Shown one piece after another: positions 37,947 to 47,414 of a stretch of DNA of 48,359 nt. This DNA comes from Enterobacterales bacterium. Lineage in GTDB: Bacteria > Pseudomonadota > Gammaproteobacteria > Enterobacterales > Enterobacteriaceae. The translations under genes and the position numbers were made by a program. The notes beneath the pieces were generated by a model. It saw only the letters and a list, made by a program, of their open reading frames with translations. It searched no databases and was not told the origin of the DNA. Location: the NCBI GenBank assembly GCA_015655145.1, contig JAATFO010000142.1, positions 1 through 48,359 of the forward strand, read 5' to 3'. How positions within the stretch are numbered: position 1 is the first letter of the stretch; every line of letters begins with the position of its first letter.

Positions 37947-38045
37947 GTGCCACCTGGTTGTGGTTGCCCGCCGGATGGCACTCCCAAACAGCTTCCGGGC
38001 TTGCCAGATATCACGCTAAGTGGGTGCAGTATTTGTAACGATTAA
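37947..38045 (+). CDS. Small cysteine-rich ORF tail to tail with hmp
   Basis: A GTG at 37947 with AGGAG 9 bases upstream opens a 32-residue frame with CGC near its start and CSIC near its end, 18 residues apart, rich in Pro and Gly. Its stop overlaps the hmp stop on the other strand. The same frame is open upstream to 37767 with further cysteines (CPGLL, RCPF, KCPI, LQCQ), so it could instead be the 3' remnant of a larger cysteine-rich gene cut by the IS element. I do not recognise it. It might be a metal-binding mini-protein or not a gene at all. Confidence 0.3.
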   Translation: MPPGCGCPPDGTPKQLPGLPDITLSGCSICND

Positions 38046-39256
38046 ATAATATGATCCAGAAGGTCAGGGCCAAATACTTCACGGTGTATTTTGTCGACCG
38101 GAATTCCCTGAGCTAACAGCGAGGTTCTTTGGGCCTGCATAAAGGGCAGAGGCCCACAAAGGTAGAAGGTGGCCTCCGCAAGATCGGAATCCTGAGCAAC
38201 CAGATCTCCTGCATCCATACGTCCAGGCTGTGCAGAGATCCCCGCTAACAACTCAGCAGTTTCACCAGACTCAAGGTAGAAGTGAGGTGTCAGCCGTCGC
38301 AGCTTTTTTCCTGCGATCTTGATGTCATGCAGGTGCGCCACACAGGCGTGATTTTTCGCTGCATGTGCAAATATTATCTTGCGATCAGGTTTCTGGATAG
38401 CTAGCGAGTTAAGTACAGAGATCATCGGCGTAATTCCGACTCCGGCTGAAAGCAACGCTATCGGATCCGCGCCCTTCAGGGAGGGGGTAAAATCGCCAAA
38501 AGGTTGACTTACCCTAAGCGTAGATCCGACCTGGATATTGTCATGAAGCCAATTGGATACAACCCCGGTGGGGTTCTCGTCCACGGCCTTCTCCCGCTGG
38601 ACCGTGATGCGCCAGTCCTTACCATTGGGGGCATCTGAGAGGCTGTATTGCCGCTGTTGGTATACGTCAGGCCGCAGTTCTACAACGACCGATACATATT
38701 GTCCGGGATAAAAACTGGCGGGCAGTTCTCCTGATTCAGGTTTCAGCGTTAGGCTGATTATGTCTTCCGCCTGCGCGACGAGTTCTGTCACTCGCATGGT
38801 GTTTCGGTGACTGGGTGGCGTGCCGGCGTGGTCGTACAGGTTATTTTCGGCTGCAATGAGTTCATCTGCAATCAGCCAGTAGGCCTCTTCCCAGGCTGCC
38901 ATCAGCTCAGGCGTCGCAGCTGTCCCAAGGGTAGTGGCGATAGCTGCCAGCAAGTGTTTGCCGACAATCGGGTAATGAGCGGAAGTCAGTCCAACGGAAG
39001 CATGCTTATGCGCTATCCGGGTCAAGACAGGCGCAAGTACGTCACTATTCCGGTAGTTTGCGGCATAGGCAAACACTGCAGACGCCAGGGACTGTTGTTG
39101 CAATCCTTTGGCCTGATTGCCCATGTTGAAGAGGTTGGTGAGATCGGGATGTTCTTCAAACATATTTCGATAGAAGAGGCGCGTGATTTGTACACCGTGT
39201 TCCCTGAGCACGGGAACACTCGCATCGATATAGGGACGGGATTTTTCGGACAACAT
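38042..39256 (-). CDS. hmp: Flavohemoprotein Hmp (nitric oxide dioxygenase)
   Basis: Hmp oxidises NO to nitrate with O2 and NAD(P)H in the cytoplasm. The 404-residue protein has a globin domain (about 1-140, with proximal heme His in RIAHKHASVG), an FAD domain (from about 150, RQYSLSDAP) and an NAD domain (LLSAGVGITPMISVL, ATFYLCGPLPFM), ending VFGPDLL. GGAGG lies 4 bases before the ATG. It is divergent from an nsrR-like gene with NsrR-like palindromes between them, so induction by NO is expected. Its base composition and position among IS relics suggest acquisition as a module. Confidence 0.96.
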   Translation of the reverse strand: MLSEKSRPYIDASVPVLREHGVQITRLFYRNMFEEHPDLTNLFNMGNQAKGLQQQSLASAVFAYAANYRNSDVLAPVLTRIAHKHASVGLTSAHYPIVGKHLLAAIATTLGTAATPELMAAWEEAYWLIADELIAAENNLYDHAGTPPSHRNTMRVTELVAQAEDIISLTLKPESGELPASFYPGQYVSVVVELRPDVYQQRQYSLSDAPNGKDWRITVQREKAVDENPTGVVSNWLHDNIQVGSTLRVSQPFGDFTPSLKGADPIALLSAGVGITPMISVLNSLAIQKPDRKIIFAHAAKNHACVAHLHDIKIAGKKLRRLTPHFYLESGETAELLAGISAQPGRMDAGDLVAQDSDLAEATFYLCGPLPFMQAQRTSLLAQGIPVDKIHREVFGPDLLDHII

Positions 39257-39266
39257 TTAACCTCCA

Positions 39267-39289
39267 AAAATATATTTAAAATGCATCAA
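39267..39289. promoter_or_regulatory. NsrR-like operator 1 (hmp side)
   Basis: The 23-base site has half-sites AAAATATATTT and AAATGCATCAA around a central A. They match the E. coli NsrR half-site AAGATGCATTT at 8 of 11 and 9 of 11 positions. It starts 11 bases upstream of the hmp start codon, overlapping the leader, well placed for repression. Confidence 0.7.
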
Positions 39290-39351
39290 ATAAGACAAAA
39301 GAAAGAGCATTTTATGTTGCTTAGTTGGCTGTAGCCGCGAGGATTCTATAA

Positions 39352-39374
39352 AATATGTATTTATGATGCAACAT
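39352..39374. promoter_or_regulatory. NsrR-like operator 2 (nsrR side)
   Basis: Half-sites AATATGTATTT and TGATGCAACAT around a central A match the NsrR consensus at 9 of 11 and 7 of 11 positions. It is 134 bases upstream of nsrR, so the regulator may also control itself. Confidence 0.55.
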
Positions 39375-39507
39375 ATTGCGTAGCCTTCCGGGATCTTGCA
39401 CCATAGGGGAAGAAGCATTCCTGGATTAAGTTATAAATGCAACGATTTTGCCGGGAGCGGGTTTCTCCCTCCATGGCAGGAACAAATATACTCTTCGAGC
39501 GGCTCAC

Positions 39508-39960
39508 ATGAAACTCACCGACTATACTGACTACAGCCTGCGCGTCTTGATTTACGTGGCTGTTCACCCAGACGAACCCGTCACGATTCAGCATATTTCA
39601 GACGCTTTTGGCATATCAAAGAATCACCTGGTGAAGGTTGTCCAACATTTGGGGCAGACGGGTTACTTACAAACTACTCGCGGTCGATCTGGCGGCATAC
39701 GTCTTGGCCGCCCTGCGATAGCGATCAACCTTGGTGAGTTGGTACGCGCAACGGAACCTGATTTCGGCCTGGTTGAGTGCTTTCGTGAGGGCAATCAGTG
39801 CGTCATTACCCGTGCATGCGGTTTGCGTGGGATCTTGCGTCAGGCATTACAAGCGTACCTTGAGGTACTTGATGGCTATTCGTTACTGGATCTCGTAGAA
39901 CAGCCCTCCGCGATCAACCGTTTGCTGTCATTGCGAATACCAGTTACTGACTCCGAGTAG
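39508..39960 (+). CDS. nsrR: NsrR-like Rrf2-family NO-sensing repressor
   Basis: A 150-residue Rrf2-family protein: N-terminal winged helix (TDYTDYSLRVLIY, ISKNHLVKVVQHL, RGRSGGIRLG) and three cysteines C91, C98 and C104 for an Fe-S cluster, spaced like C91, C96 and C102 of E. coli NsrR. Cluster nitrosylation by NO would release DNA and induce hmp. In E. coli nsrR sits with rnr, far from hmp; here it is divergent from hmp, as in several other bacteria. The ATG at 39508 agrees with family starts; the ribosome-binding site is weak. Confidence 0.9.
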   Translation: MKLTDYTDYSLRVLIYVAVHPDEPVTIQHISDAFGISKNHLVKVVQHLGQTGYLQTTRGRSGGIRLGRPAIAINLGELVRATEPDFGLVECFREGNQCVITRACGLRGILRQALQAYLEVLDGYSLLDLVEQPSAINRLLSLRIPVTDSE

Positions 39961-40535
39961 CAAGCCACAAGTCCAGGTAACCCGGCATATTTGACCCCTG
40001 AATCGCCGCATTCTGCAATGTTTTTCTCGTCTTGACGGCAAGCCGAATAACGACGTGCGGCGGGGTTTTCGGACTCACTGGCCGATGGTGGATTTCCCCG
40101 CCTTCATTGCTGTGGCTGCTTCAACAACACGGCAGGGGTGGTCAAGAATCCGGGGCAGAATGTTCTTTGTGTTATACCCAGGTAACGCCGAGATGCGGCC
40201 AATACCCCTGTATTTTAAAGGGTGACGGGGATAGCGTCGATTATTGTGTCACCGGTCTGTGTATTGAGGTGATGATATCCCCTTTCCAGGCGGCCACATT
40301 GGCTCTGCCACTTCAACTGAATTACTGGCCGCCAGTATGATCTGTATCCGCAAAGAAAATCCCTCAATAAGTATGTTCGCCGGGAGAACAAAGAAACAGC
40401 GTAAGCAAGTGAGCCCATATTTTTGCTGCATTTCAGGCGCCATAGCGGCAAAGTAAACAATGACGGTATCATTGTGGCGATTACCACTGCGCCTTTGTAG
40501 TTTCGGCCAGGCATCGTTTGAAAAGTAAAACCCTG
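39961..40535. other. No supported gene; probable decayed DNA
   Basis: Frames of about 100 codons occur on both strands (40032-40340 plus, 40215-40559 minus), but none shows a family motif, a ribosome-binding site or coding-like composition. The minus frames contain stretches that look like a broken membrane protein. I see nothing functional. Confidence 0.4.
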
Positions 40536-40688
40536 CTTAGAGCCTATCCCATCAGGCAAATTTTAGTTGCCACTTTGGCCCTGGGCAGTGCGCGAAATCC
40601 TCACGTACTACGTGTCCGCGCCGGTTTCTCCGCGCTGTCCGTGTCCACATTGACTGCGACAATAATACCTACTGGGATAAGCTCTTAG
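40536..40688. repeat. MITE-like element with 5-base target duplication
   Basis: AGCCTATCCCA at 40541-40551 is inverted (10 of 11) as TGGGATAAGCT at 40673-40683, and the pair is flanked by identical CTTAG at 40536-40540 and 40684-40688. That gives a 143-base element with terminal inverted repeats and a target duplication. It has no ORF and an internal near-palindrome around CACGTAC-TACGTG. Its transposase source is unknown. Confidence 0.7.
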
Positions 40689-40906
40689 TCAGGCAGCTAC
40701 CGCACGCGCCATCTTTCTGACAGGTGAATTATTTAGAGTATGCTGGAATATTATGCTTCAATATACCGGGAACTGTGTTCCTTATCCGGGTACACTACAC
40801 TCATCAGAATAGAAAAAAACGTGTCGGGCTTACTCTTGAAAAGAACAATGACAATACAAAAATACAGTTTTATCTCTTTCATATAGAACTATTTTTTTAA
40901 TTCAAT

Positions 40907-41668
40907 ATGAGAATATTGCTGAGTAATGATGACGGAATACATGCACCGGGAATTCAGGTGTTAGCCAGCGCCTTGCGTGAGTTCGCGGAGGTGCAAATTG
41001 TCGCTCCGGACCATAACCGCAGTGGCGCCTCGAATTCACTGACGCTGGAAACGCCGTTACGTACCTTTGTCTACCCTGATGGTGATATTGCCGTACAGAT
41101 GGGCACACCGACGGATTGTGTCTACCTTGGCGTCAATGTGTTGATGCGCCCGAAACCAGATATTGTCATTTCCGGCATTAATGCTGGTGCGAATCTGGGT
41201 GATGATGTGATCTATTCAGGCACAGTAGCGGCAGCGATGGAAGGGCGTCATTTAGGCCTACCTGCACTTGCTGTTTCACTTGATGGCCATCAACATTACA
41301 ATACTGCAGCGGTAGTAACCTGTTCGCTGTTACGCGCATTACAGCGTGAACCATTGCGAACCGGGCGTATTTTGAATGTGAATGTTCCAGATTTACCACT
41401 GGATAAAATCAAAGGAATTCGGGTTACTCGTTGTGGTAGTCGTTATCCAGCGGATAAGGTCATTTCACAACAGGATCCGCGTGGACATACGCTGTACTGG
41501 ATCGGCCCGCCGGGTGAGCAGTTTGATGCCGGTCCTGATACAGATTTTGCTGCCGTGGAAGAAGGCTATGTATCGGTCACTGCATTGCATGTGGATTTGA
41601 CCGCGCATGGCGCACAGGATGTTGTTGCCCATTGGTTAACCAAAACCGAGGTGAATAAGGAATGGTAA
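40907..41668 (+). CDS. surE: 5'/3'-nucleotidase SurE
   Basis: SurE is a metal-dependent nucleotidase/exopolyphosphatase linked to survival in stationary phase. The 253-residue protein matches E. coli from [10 protein letters not shown] onward, with the metal-site [22 protein letters not shown] and [22 protein letters not shown]. No ribosome-binding site precedes the ATG: the sequence before it is almost pure A/T. In E. coli translation is coupled to truD; here the upstream 218 bases after a MITE must supply a new promoter. It overlaps pcm by 7 bases. Confidence 0.95.
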   Translation: MRILLSNDDGIHAPGIQVLASALREFAEVQIVAPDHNRSGASNSLTLETPLRTFVYPDGDIAVQMGTPTDCVYLGVNVLMRPKPDIVISGINAGANLGDDVIYSGTVAAAMEGRHLGLPALAVSLDGHQHYNTAAVVTCSLLRALQREPLRTGRILNVNVPDLPLDKIKGIRVTRCGSRYPADKVISQQDPRGHTLYWIGPPGEQFDAGPDTDFAAVEEGYVSVTALHVDLTAHGAQDVVAHWLTKTEVNKEW

Positions 41669-42288
41669 GCAAACGCATTGATACGTTGCTGACACAATTG
41701 CGCCAGCAAGGCATTGACGATGAGCGATTGCTTAAGGCTATCGGAGAGGTGCCACGTGATCGCTTTGTCGATGAGGCTTTTGAACATAAAGCCTGGGAAA
41801 ATGTTGCCTTACCTATCGGATCAGGACAAACCATTTCGCAACCTTACATGGTCGCGAAAATGACCTCGTTACTGGTGTTGACCCCAAAATCGCGCGTACT
41901 GGAAATTGGCACCGGTTCGGGTTATCAAACAGCCATTCTGGCCCATTTGGTTGAGCATGTTTGTTCTGTTGAGCGCATTAAAAGTCTGCAGTGGCATGCA
42001 AAGCGACGTTTGAAACAACTGGACTTACATAATGTCTCAACTCGCCATGGTGATGGCTGGCAAGGATGGCCATCACGAGGTCCTTTCGATGCGATCATTG
42101 TCACTGCCGCGCCACCGGAGATTCCGATTGAACTGATGTCGCAACTGGATGAAGGCGGTATTATGGTCTTGCCGGTGGGCGAAGATCAGCAAGTACTGAA
42201 ACGGATCTGGCGCAAGGGCGGCGAGTTTGTTGTTGATACCATAGAGCCGGTACGGTTTGTGCCGCTGGTGAAAGGGGATTTGGCCTGA
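41662..42288 (+). CDS. pcm: Protein-L-isoaspartate O-methyltransferase Pcm
   Basis: Pcm repairs isoaspartyl residues in aged proteins using SAM. The 208-residue length equals E. coli. SAM motif [14 protein letters not shown], the [13 protein letters not shown] substrate loop and GDGWQGWP are intact. It is coupled to surE by overlap. In E. coli nlpD follows closely; here there is a 181-base gap. Confidence 0.96.
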   Translation: MVSKRIDTLLTQLRQQGIDDERLLKAIGEVPRDRFVDEAFEHKAWENVALPIGSGQTISQPYMVAKMTSLLVLTPKSRVLEIGTGSGYQTAILAHLVEHVCSVERIKSLQWHAKRRLKQLDLHNVSTRHGDGWQGWPSRGPFDAIIVTAAPPEIPIELMSQLDEGGIMVLPVGEDQQVLKRIWRKGGEFVVDTIEPVRFVPLVKGDLA

Positions 42289-42381
42289 AAAGGGTAGAGC
42301 TAACGCACTACGACTAACGTATTTCTATACAACTGATTAATGGCATGGGTGTTTTGTTGTTGTTAGTATCCGTATTCTCGC

Positions 42382-42394
42382 CTACCAGTGGTAG
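42382..42394. promoter_or_regulatory. 13-bp palindrome in the pcm-nlpD gap
   Basis: CTACCA-G-TGGTAG is a perfect palindrome 75 bases before nlpD in the only sizeable gap of the surE-rpoS cluster. It could be an operator for nlpD/rpoS transcription. No known regulator is matched. Confidence 0.3.
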
Positions 42395-42469
42395 ATAGCG
42401 GGTGTGGCGACAGCGATACCCGAATTGTAAAAACAGAACTTGTCGCAGAGTTACCATCGCGGAGGATAA

Positions 42470-43528
42470 ATGAGCACGGGAAGCCCAGTTTTTAAATTGA
42501 GTCGGATAGCGGCTGTTTCACTTGTTGGATTTTGGTTGGCAGCGTGTTCATCTGGCAATAACACACAGGCGCCAATCAGTTCTGTGGGCAATGACTCTGG
42601 CATGACTGGCCAGAGTAATAGCGGCATTATTACCGGTACGGCACCTTCCCGGCCTCTTATTTCTTCTGGTTCAGCGTCGAATGTGGTGACAGAAAATGGC
42701 CATATTGTATACAACCGTAGTTATGAGAACATTCCCAAAGGCAGTTACAGTGGTGAAACGTATACGGTTAAGCGTGGCGACACGCTTTTTTATATTGCCT
42801 GGATTACGGGCAACGATTTTCGTGATTTAGCACAACGCAACAATGTTTCTGCACCCTATGCACTTAATGTCGGACAAACACTGCAAGTCGCTAATGGGGC
42901 CGGAGCACCGATCACCGGTGGTAATGCCATCACTGTCGCAGATGCGACGCAAGGTGGCGTACCAACACCACCAGGTTCCTCACAAATAAAATCGGCAACG
43001 GTTGCGCAGCAACCTGTTATTACGTATTCTGAAGATTCAGGTAAATCGACTGGCGGCAAAATGTTGCCTTCGTCGACGGGAACAACTGTTGCAACGACAA
43101 CGGTCCCGGTTACTGCTCCACCGACAGTCAGCAGCACGACCAATAGTACAACAGCGGTTGGAAGCTGGCGTTGGCCGACTGACGGTAAGATTATCGATAA
43201 CTTCTCCGCTGCGGAAGGCGGTAATAAAGGGATCGATATCGTGGGGTCGCGTGGTCAACCTGTCGTTTCCACCGCATCAGGGCGTGTGGTATACGCGGGT
43301 AATGCATTACGCGGTTACGGTAATCTGATTATCATCAAACATAATGATGATTACCTGAGTGCTTACGCCCATAACGATACAATGCTGGTCCGGGAACAAC
43401 AAGAAGTTAAGGCGGGGCAGAAGATTGCTACGATGGGTAGCACTGGAACCAGTTCAGTTAGATTGCATTTTGAAATTCGTTACAAGGGGAAATCCGTAAA
43501 CCCGTTGCGTTATTTACCGCAGCGATAA
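42470..43528 (+). CDS. nlpD: NlpD, divisome amidase activator lipoprotein
   Basis: NlpD is an envelope lipoprotein that activates the amidase AmiC during cell separation. The 352-residue protein has a lipobox ending LAAC (lipidated C26), a LysM domain ([14 protein letters not shown], about 97-140), a low-complexity Thr/Val/Pro linker and a C-terminal LytM domain. The LytM metal site is degenerate as in known NlpD: HxxxD reads NKGID and the HxH motif reads RLH. The rpoS promoter is usually located inside nlpD, which I infer here from synteny. Confidence 0.95.
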   Translation: MSTGSPVFKLSRIAAVSLVGFWLAACSSGNNTQAPISSVGNDSGMTGQSNSGIITGTAPSRPLISSGSASNVVTENGHIVYNRSYENIPKGSYSGETYTVKRGDTLFYIAWITGNDFRDLAQRNNVSAPYALNVGQTLQVANGAGAPITGGNAITVADATQGGVPTPPGSSQIKSATVAQQPVITYSEDSGKSTGGKMLPSSTGTTVATTTVPVTAPPTVSSTTNSTTAVGSWRWPTDGKIIDNFSAAEGGNKGIDIVGSRGQPVVSTASGRVVYAGNALRGYGNLIIIKHNDDYLSAYAHNDTMLVREQQEVKAGQKIATMGSTGTSSVRLHFEIRYKGKSVNPLRYLPQR

Positions 43529-43578
43529 ACCGGCAGAACCCTGGTGTTCTGCCCTGGGATCACGGGTAGGAGCCGCTT

Positions 43579-44571
43579 ATGAGCCAGAATACGCTAAAGG
43601 TTAACGAGTTACACGAAGACGCGGAATTCGACGAGAACGGAGCTGAGATTTTTGACGAGAAGACACTTGTTGAAAATGAACCCGGCGATAATGATCTGGC
43701 GGAAGACGAGTTGTTGTCGCAAGGCGCGACGCAACGCGTTTTAGATGCGACGCAGCTTTATTTGGGAGAGATTGGCTTCTCTCCGCTATTAACGGCAGAG
43801 GAAGAGGTGTTTTTTGCTCGCCGGGCCTTGCGTGGCGATATTCCGTCGCGTCGTCGCATGATCGAGAGTAATTTACGACTGGTAGTGAAGATTGCCCGCC
43901 GTTACAGCAATCGTGGGCTGGCTTTGCTGGATCTGATTGAAGAAGGCAATCTTGGTTTGATTCGTGCAGTTGAAAAATTCGATCCGGAAAGAGGGTTTCG
44001 CTTTTCAACTTATGCCACCTGGTGGATTCGCCAGACCATCGAACGGGCAATCATGAACCAGACACGTACTATTCGTTTGCCTATTCATATTGTCAAAGAG
44101 TTGAATGTTTATCTGCGTACCGCTCGTGAACTCTCTCACAAGCTTGATCATGAGCCGAGTGCGGAAGAGATAGCACAACAACTGGATAAACCCGTTGATG
44201 ATGTCAGCCGTATGCTGCGTCTTAATGAGCGCATTACATCAGTCGATACGCCATTAGGCGGTGATTCTGAAAAAGCATTGCTCGATATTCTGGCCGATGA
44301 GAAAGACAACGGTCCGGAAGACACCACGCAAGACAATGATATGAAACAAAGTATTGTTAAATGGTTGTTTGAGTTGAATGCTAAGCAGCGTGAAGTCCTG
44401 GCTCGCCGTTTTGGCCTGTTGGGGTATGAAGCGGCTACTCTGGAAGATGTTGGCCGTGAAATTGGTTTGACACGTGAACGTGTTCGCCAGATTCAGGTTG
44501 AAGGCTTGCGGCGTTTGCGTGAAATCTTGCAGACACAGGGACTGAATATTGAAGCGTTGTTCCACGAATAA
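43579..44571 (+). CDS. rpoS: RNA polymerase sigma factor RpoS
   Basis: The stationary-phase and general stress sigma factor. The 330-residue length equals E. coli, with region 1.2-2 ([48 protein letters not shown]), region 3 including the RssB-contact segment [12 protein letters not shown], and region 4 ([29 protein letters not shown]). The frame is intact; rpoS is often mutated in cultured strains, so an intact copy is informative. It is followed by a strong terminator. Confidence 0.98.
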   Translation: MSQNTLKVNELHEDAEFDENGAEIFDEKTLVENEPGDNDLAEDELLSQGATQRVLDATQLYLGEIGFSPLLTAEEEVFFARRALRGDIPSRRRMIESNLRLVVKIARRYSNRGLALLDLIEEGNLGLIRAVEKFDPERGFRFSTYATWWIRQTIERAIMNQTRTIRLPIHIVKELNVYLRTARELSHKLDHEPSAEEIAQQLDKPVDDVSRMLRLNERITSVDTPLGGDSEKALLDILADEKDNGPEDTTQDNDMKQSIVKWLFELNAKQREVLARRFGLLGYEAATLEDVGREIGLTRERVRQIQVEGLRRLREILQTQGLNIEALFHE

Positions 44572-44601
44572 GTGTCACGCTGAAATTGACAAAATGAATG
44601 T

Positions 44602-44631
44602 AAAAAGCGGTGGCGATGCCCACCGCTTTTT
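44602..44631. terminator. Rho-independent terminator of rpoS
   Basis: A 12-bp stem (44602-44613 with 44620-44631) begins with five As and ends in a T run continuing to 44632. It would work in both directions between the convergent rpoS and mutS genes. Confidence 0.88.
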
Positions 44632-44644
44632 TATGGATGATGAC

Positions 44645-44675
44645 CCGGGCATGTGGTGAAGTATCATGTGCCCGG
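44645..44675. terminator. Second hairpin in the rpoS-mutS gap
   Basis: CCGGGCATG (44645-44653) pairs with CATGTGCCCGG (44665-44675) with one bulged base. It lies closer to the mutS end and may help to end or protect the mutS transcript. No T run. Confidence 0.4.
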
Positions 44676-44705
44676 TGTCGTTGTCCGTCAGCAATAATGT
44701 AAAGT

Positions 44706-47267
44706 TTACATCAACGATTTCAGACGATAGATCCATTCCAGTGCCTGACGCGGTGAGAGTGTGTCAGGATCCAGGGCTTCCAGTGCCTCGATTGCCGTGG
44801 AGGTTTCTGCCACCAGGAGCGAAAGTTGGGACCCATCCACTGTTGATGCGGCGGTACTGCCGGATAAGGTTTCCAGTTCTTTCAGTTTCTGCCGGGCACG
44901 TTTGATCACTTCTTTTGGTACGCCGGCCAGTGCCGCTACAGCCAGACCATAACTTTTGCTGGCGGCACCTTCCTGAACACTGTGCATAAAAGCGATGGTC
45001 TCACCATGCTCAATGGCATCAAGATGTACGTTGGCTACGCCATCCATTTTTTCTGGTAAGGTTGTCAGTTCAAAGTAGTGGGTTGCAAACAACGTAATGG
45101 CTTTGATGCGATTGGCCAGGTTTTCCGCACAGGCCCAGGCCAGTGAAAGTCCATCATAGGTGGACGTACCCCGACCAATTTCATCCATCAGCACCAGGCT
45201 GTGTTCAGTGGCATTATGCAGAATATTGGCAGTTTCGGTCATCTCTACCATAAACGTCGAACGGCCGGAAGCCAGATCGTCCGCCGCCCCGACACGGGTG
45301 AAAATACGATCAATCGGTCCGATTATGGCCTGTTCCGCCGGAACAAAGCTGCCGATATAAGCCATCAGCACAATTAACGCGGCTTGACGCATATAGGTGC
45401 TTTTCCCCCCCATATTGGGACCTGTGATCACCAGCATGCGCCGCTGTGGTGAAAGCATCAGAGGGTTAGCAATGAATGGATCTTTCAGCACCTGTTCTAC
45501 CACAGGGTGACGGGCGGCTGTCAGTTTTATTCCGGGTTTATCGGTGAGTGTCGGACAGCTATAGTTGAGTGTCCAGGCGCGTTCAGCCAGGTTACTAAGA
45601 ACATCCAGTTCTGCCAGTGCTGTTGCGCTCAGCTGTAGCGCTGCCAGATGGGGTAACAGTAAATCGAACAGCTCCTCGTACAAACTTTTTTCCAGTGCCA
45701 GCGCTTTTCCTTTCGAGGTCAGTACTTTGTCTTCGTATTCTTTTAGTTCGGGAATAATATAGCGTTCAGCATTTTTCAGGGTCTGGCGCCGTACATAGTG
45801 AATGGGTACCAGATGACTTTGCCCTCTGCTGACCTGAATGTAATAACCATGTATGGCATTAAAACCAACTTTCAGCGTATCCAGCCCAAGTTTTTCACGT
45901 TCGCGAATTTCCAGACGATCAAGATAATCACTGGCGCCGTCCGCCAATGCGCGCCATTCATCCAGTTCGGTATTATAACCGGGCGCGATCACCCCGCCAT
46001 CACGCACCAGAACAGGTGGCGACTCAATGATGGCTTGTTCAAGTAACTGGCGTAAGTCATCAAACAACCCCATTTGTGTGCACAATGTTTGCAGATGCGC
46101 GACATCGGTATCTGCAAGTTGTGATTTTAGTTCAGGTAATTGCTGAAAAGCATGGCGCATGCGCGCCAAATCACGCGGGCGGGCGGTACGTAGTGCCAGA
46201 CGTGCGAGGATACGCTCCAGGTCGCCGACCTGGCGTAATACCGGTTGTAAGGCAGAATATTGATCCTGTAATGCGGTAATACAATGCTGTCGGTGATTGA
46301 GGATGCTGGTATCACGTGCAGGCATATGCAGCCAGCGCTTCAGCATACGACTTCCCATCGGCGTGACACTATGATCCAGCACGGAAGCCAGCGTATTTTC
46401 TACGCCCCCCGCCAGGTTTTGAGTGATCTCGAGATTACGTCGCGTTGCGGCATCCATAATGATGCTATCTTGCTGGCGTTCCATTGTCAGGGAACGGATA
46501 TGCGGCAGTGCCGTACGCTGAGTATCTTTCGCGTATTGCAACAGACAACCGGCGGCACGTAGCGCCATATGCGCATTTTCAACGCCAAAGCCGGTTAAAT
46601 CCCGGGTGCCGAATTGCAGATTAAGCTGCTGGTTTGCCGTTCCGGGTTCAAATTCCCACAGGGGACGGCGACGTATTCCCCGGCGATGTTCGAGCAGATC
46701 CATTGCGACAAAATCTTCCGGATAAAGCAGCTCTGCCGGGTTGGTGCGCTGTAATTCCGCTGCCATGGTGTCTTTATCTGTCGGTTCAGAGAGGCGAAAA
46801 CGCCCGGAGCTGATATCCAGTGTGGCAAAGCCAAATCCGTGAGGGCCTTGCCAGATTGCGGCCAGTAGATTGTCCTGGCGTTCTTGTAGCAATGCTTCAT
46901 CGCTAAGCGTGCCGGGTGTCACAATACGCACGACTTTCCGCTCGACAGGCCCTTTGCTCAGCGCGGGATCGCCAATCTGCTCACAAATTGCCACTGATTC
47001 GCCCAGTTGAACCAGCTTTGCCAGGTAGTTTTCCACCGCATGATAAGGCACACCAGCCATCGGAATCGGCGCGCCGGCAGAAGCGCCACGTTTAGTGAGG
47101 GAGATTTCCAGTAGTTGTGATGCACGTTTGGCGTCGTCGTAGAACATTTCATAGAAATCACCCATACGGTAAAACAGCAAAATATCAGGATGTTCGGCTT
47201 TCAGCTTAAGGTATTGCTGCATCATTGGCGTGTGGCTGGTGAAATCCTTATCAATGTCTTCATTCAT
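44706..47267 (-). CDS. mutS: DNA mismatch repair protein MutS
   Basis: MutS recognises mismatches and starts methyl-directed repair with MutL. The 853-residue length equals E. coli. The mismatch-binding FYE motif is in [11 protein letters not shown], the Walker A is GPNMGGKST, and [20 protein letters not shown] and ATHYFELT complete the ATPase; the C-terminal [11 protein letters not shown] matches. The reading frame is intact. The start has no strong ribosome-binding site, and an integrase gene begins only 148 bases away in the opposite direction, so the mutS promoter must lie in that short stretch. Confidence 0.98.
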   Translation of the reverse strand: MNEDIDKDFTSHTPMMQQYLKLKAEHPDILLFYRMGDFYEMFYDDAKRASQLLEISLTKRGASAGAPIPMAGVPYHAVENYLAKLVQLGESVAICEQIGDPALSKGPVERKVVRIVTPGTLSDEALLQERQDNLLAAIWQGPHGFGFATLDISSGRFRLSEPTDKDTMAAELQRTNPAELLYPEDFVAMDLLEHRRGIRRRPLWEFEPGTANQQLNLQFGTRDLTGFGVENAHMALRAAGCLLQYAKDTQRTALPHIRSLTMERQQDSIIMDAATRRNLEITQNLAGGVENTLASVLDHSVTPMGSRMLKRWLHMPARDTSILNHRQHCITALQDQYSALQPVLRQVGDLERILARLALRTARPRDLARMRHAFQQLPELKSQLADTDVAHLQTLCTQMGLFDDLRQLLEQAIIESPPVLVRDGGVIAPGYNTELDEWRALADGASDYLDRLEIREREKLGLDTLKVGFNAIHGYYIQVSRGQSHLVPIHYVRRQTLKNAERYIIPELKEYEDKVLTSKGKALALEKSLYEELFDLLLPHLAALQLSATALAELDVLSNLAERAWTLNYSCPTLTDKPGIKLTAARHPVVEQVLKDPFIANPLMLSPQRRMLVITGPNMGGKSTYMRQAALIVLMAYIGSFVPAEQAIIGPIDRIFTRVGAADDLASGRSTFMVEMTETANILHNATEHSLVLMDEIGRGTSTYDGLSLAWACAENLANRIKAITLFATHYFELTTLPEKMDGVANVHLDAIEHGETIAFMHSVQEGAASKSYGLAVAALAGVPKEVIKRARQKLKELETLSGSTAASTVDGSQLSLLVAETSTAIEALEALDPDTLSPRQALEWIYRLKSLM

Positions 47268-47311
47268 ATTGATTTTACTCGTTTTTTAAGTCTTTTGGGT
47301 ACTCAGGTGGC

Positions 47312-47342
47312 CCCATGTGAAACCCTTAAAAACCCATGTGAA
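47312..47342. repeat. Direct repeat CCCATGTGAA, 21-base spacing, upstream of mutS
   Basis: CCCATGTGAA occurs at 47312-47321 and 47333-47342, exactly 21 bases apart. The repeats lie between the mutS start and the integrase promoter. They may be recombinase arm-binding sites, part of an attachment site, or regulatory sites for mutS. Confidence 0.45.
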
Positions 47343-47351
47343 CCGATAAAT

Positions 47352-47411
47352 TTGTATACCATATGTATTCTAGTTAGTATCTGGTATACACACTTGAACT
47401 GCTGGTATACA
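47352..47411 (+). promoter_or_regulatory. Integrase promoter with three GTATAC boxes
   Basis: TTGTAT (47352-47357), 17 bases, TAGTAT (47375-47380) form a good sigma-70 promoter. TGTATACC overlaps the -35 (47353-47360), CTGGTATACA follows the -10 (47381-47390) and repeats at 47402-47411, 21 bases on. The layout suggests repressor operators, possibly bound by the integrase itself. Confidence 0.5.
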
Positions 47412-47414
47412 TTG

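Noticed and set aside
40032..40559. Two overlapping frames of about 100 codons after nsrR
   Set aside because: No ribosome-binding site, motif or recognisable similarity; more likely decayed DNA.
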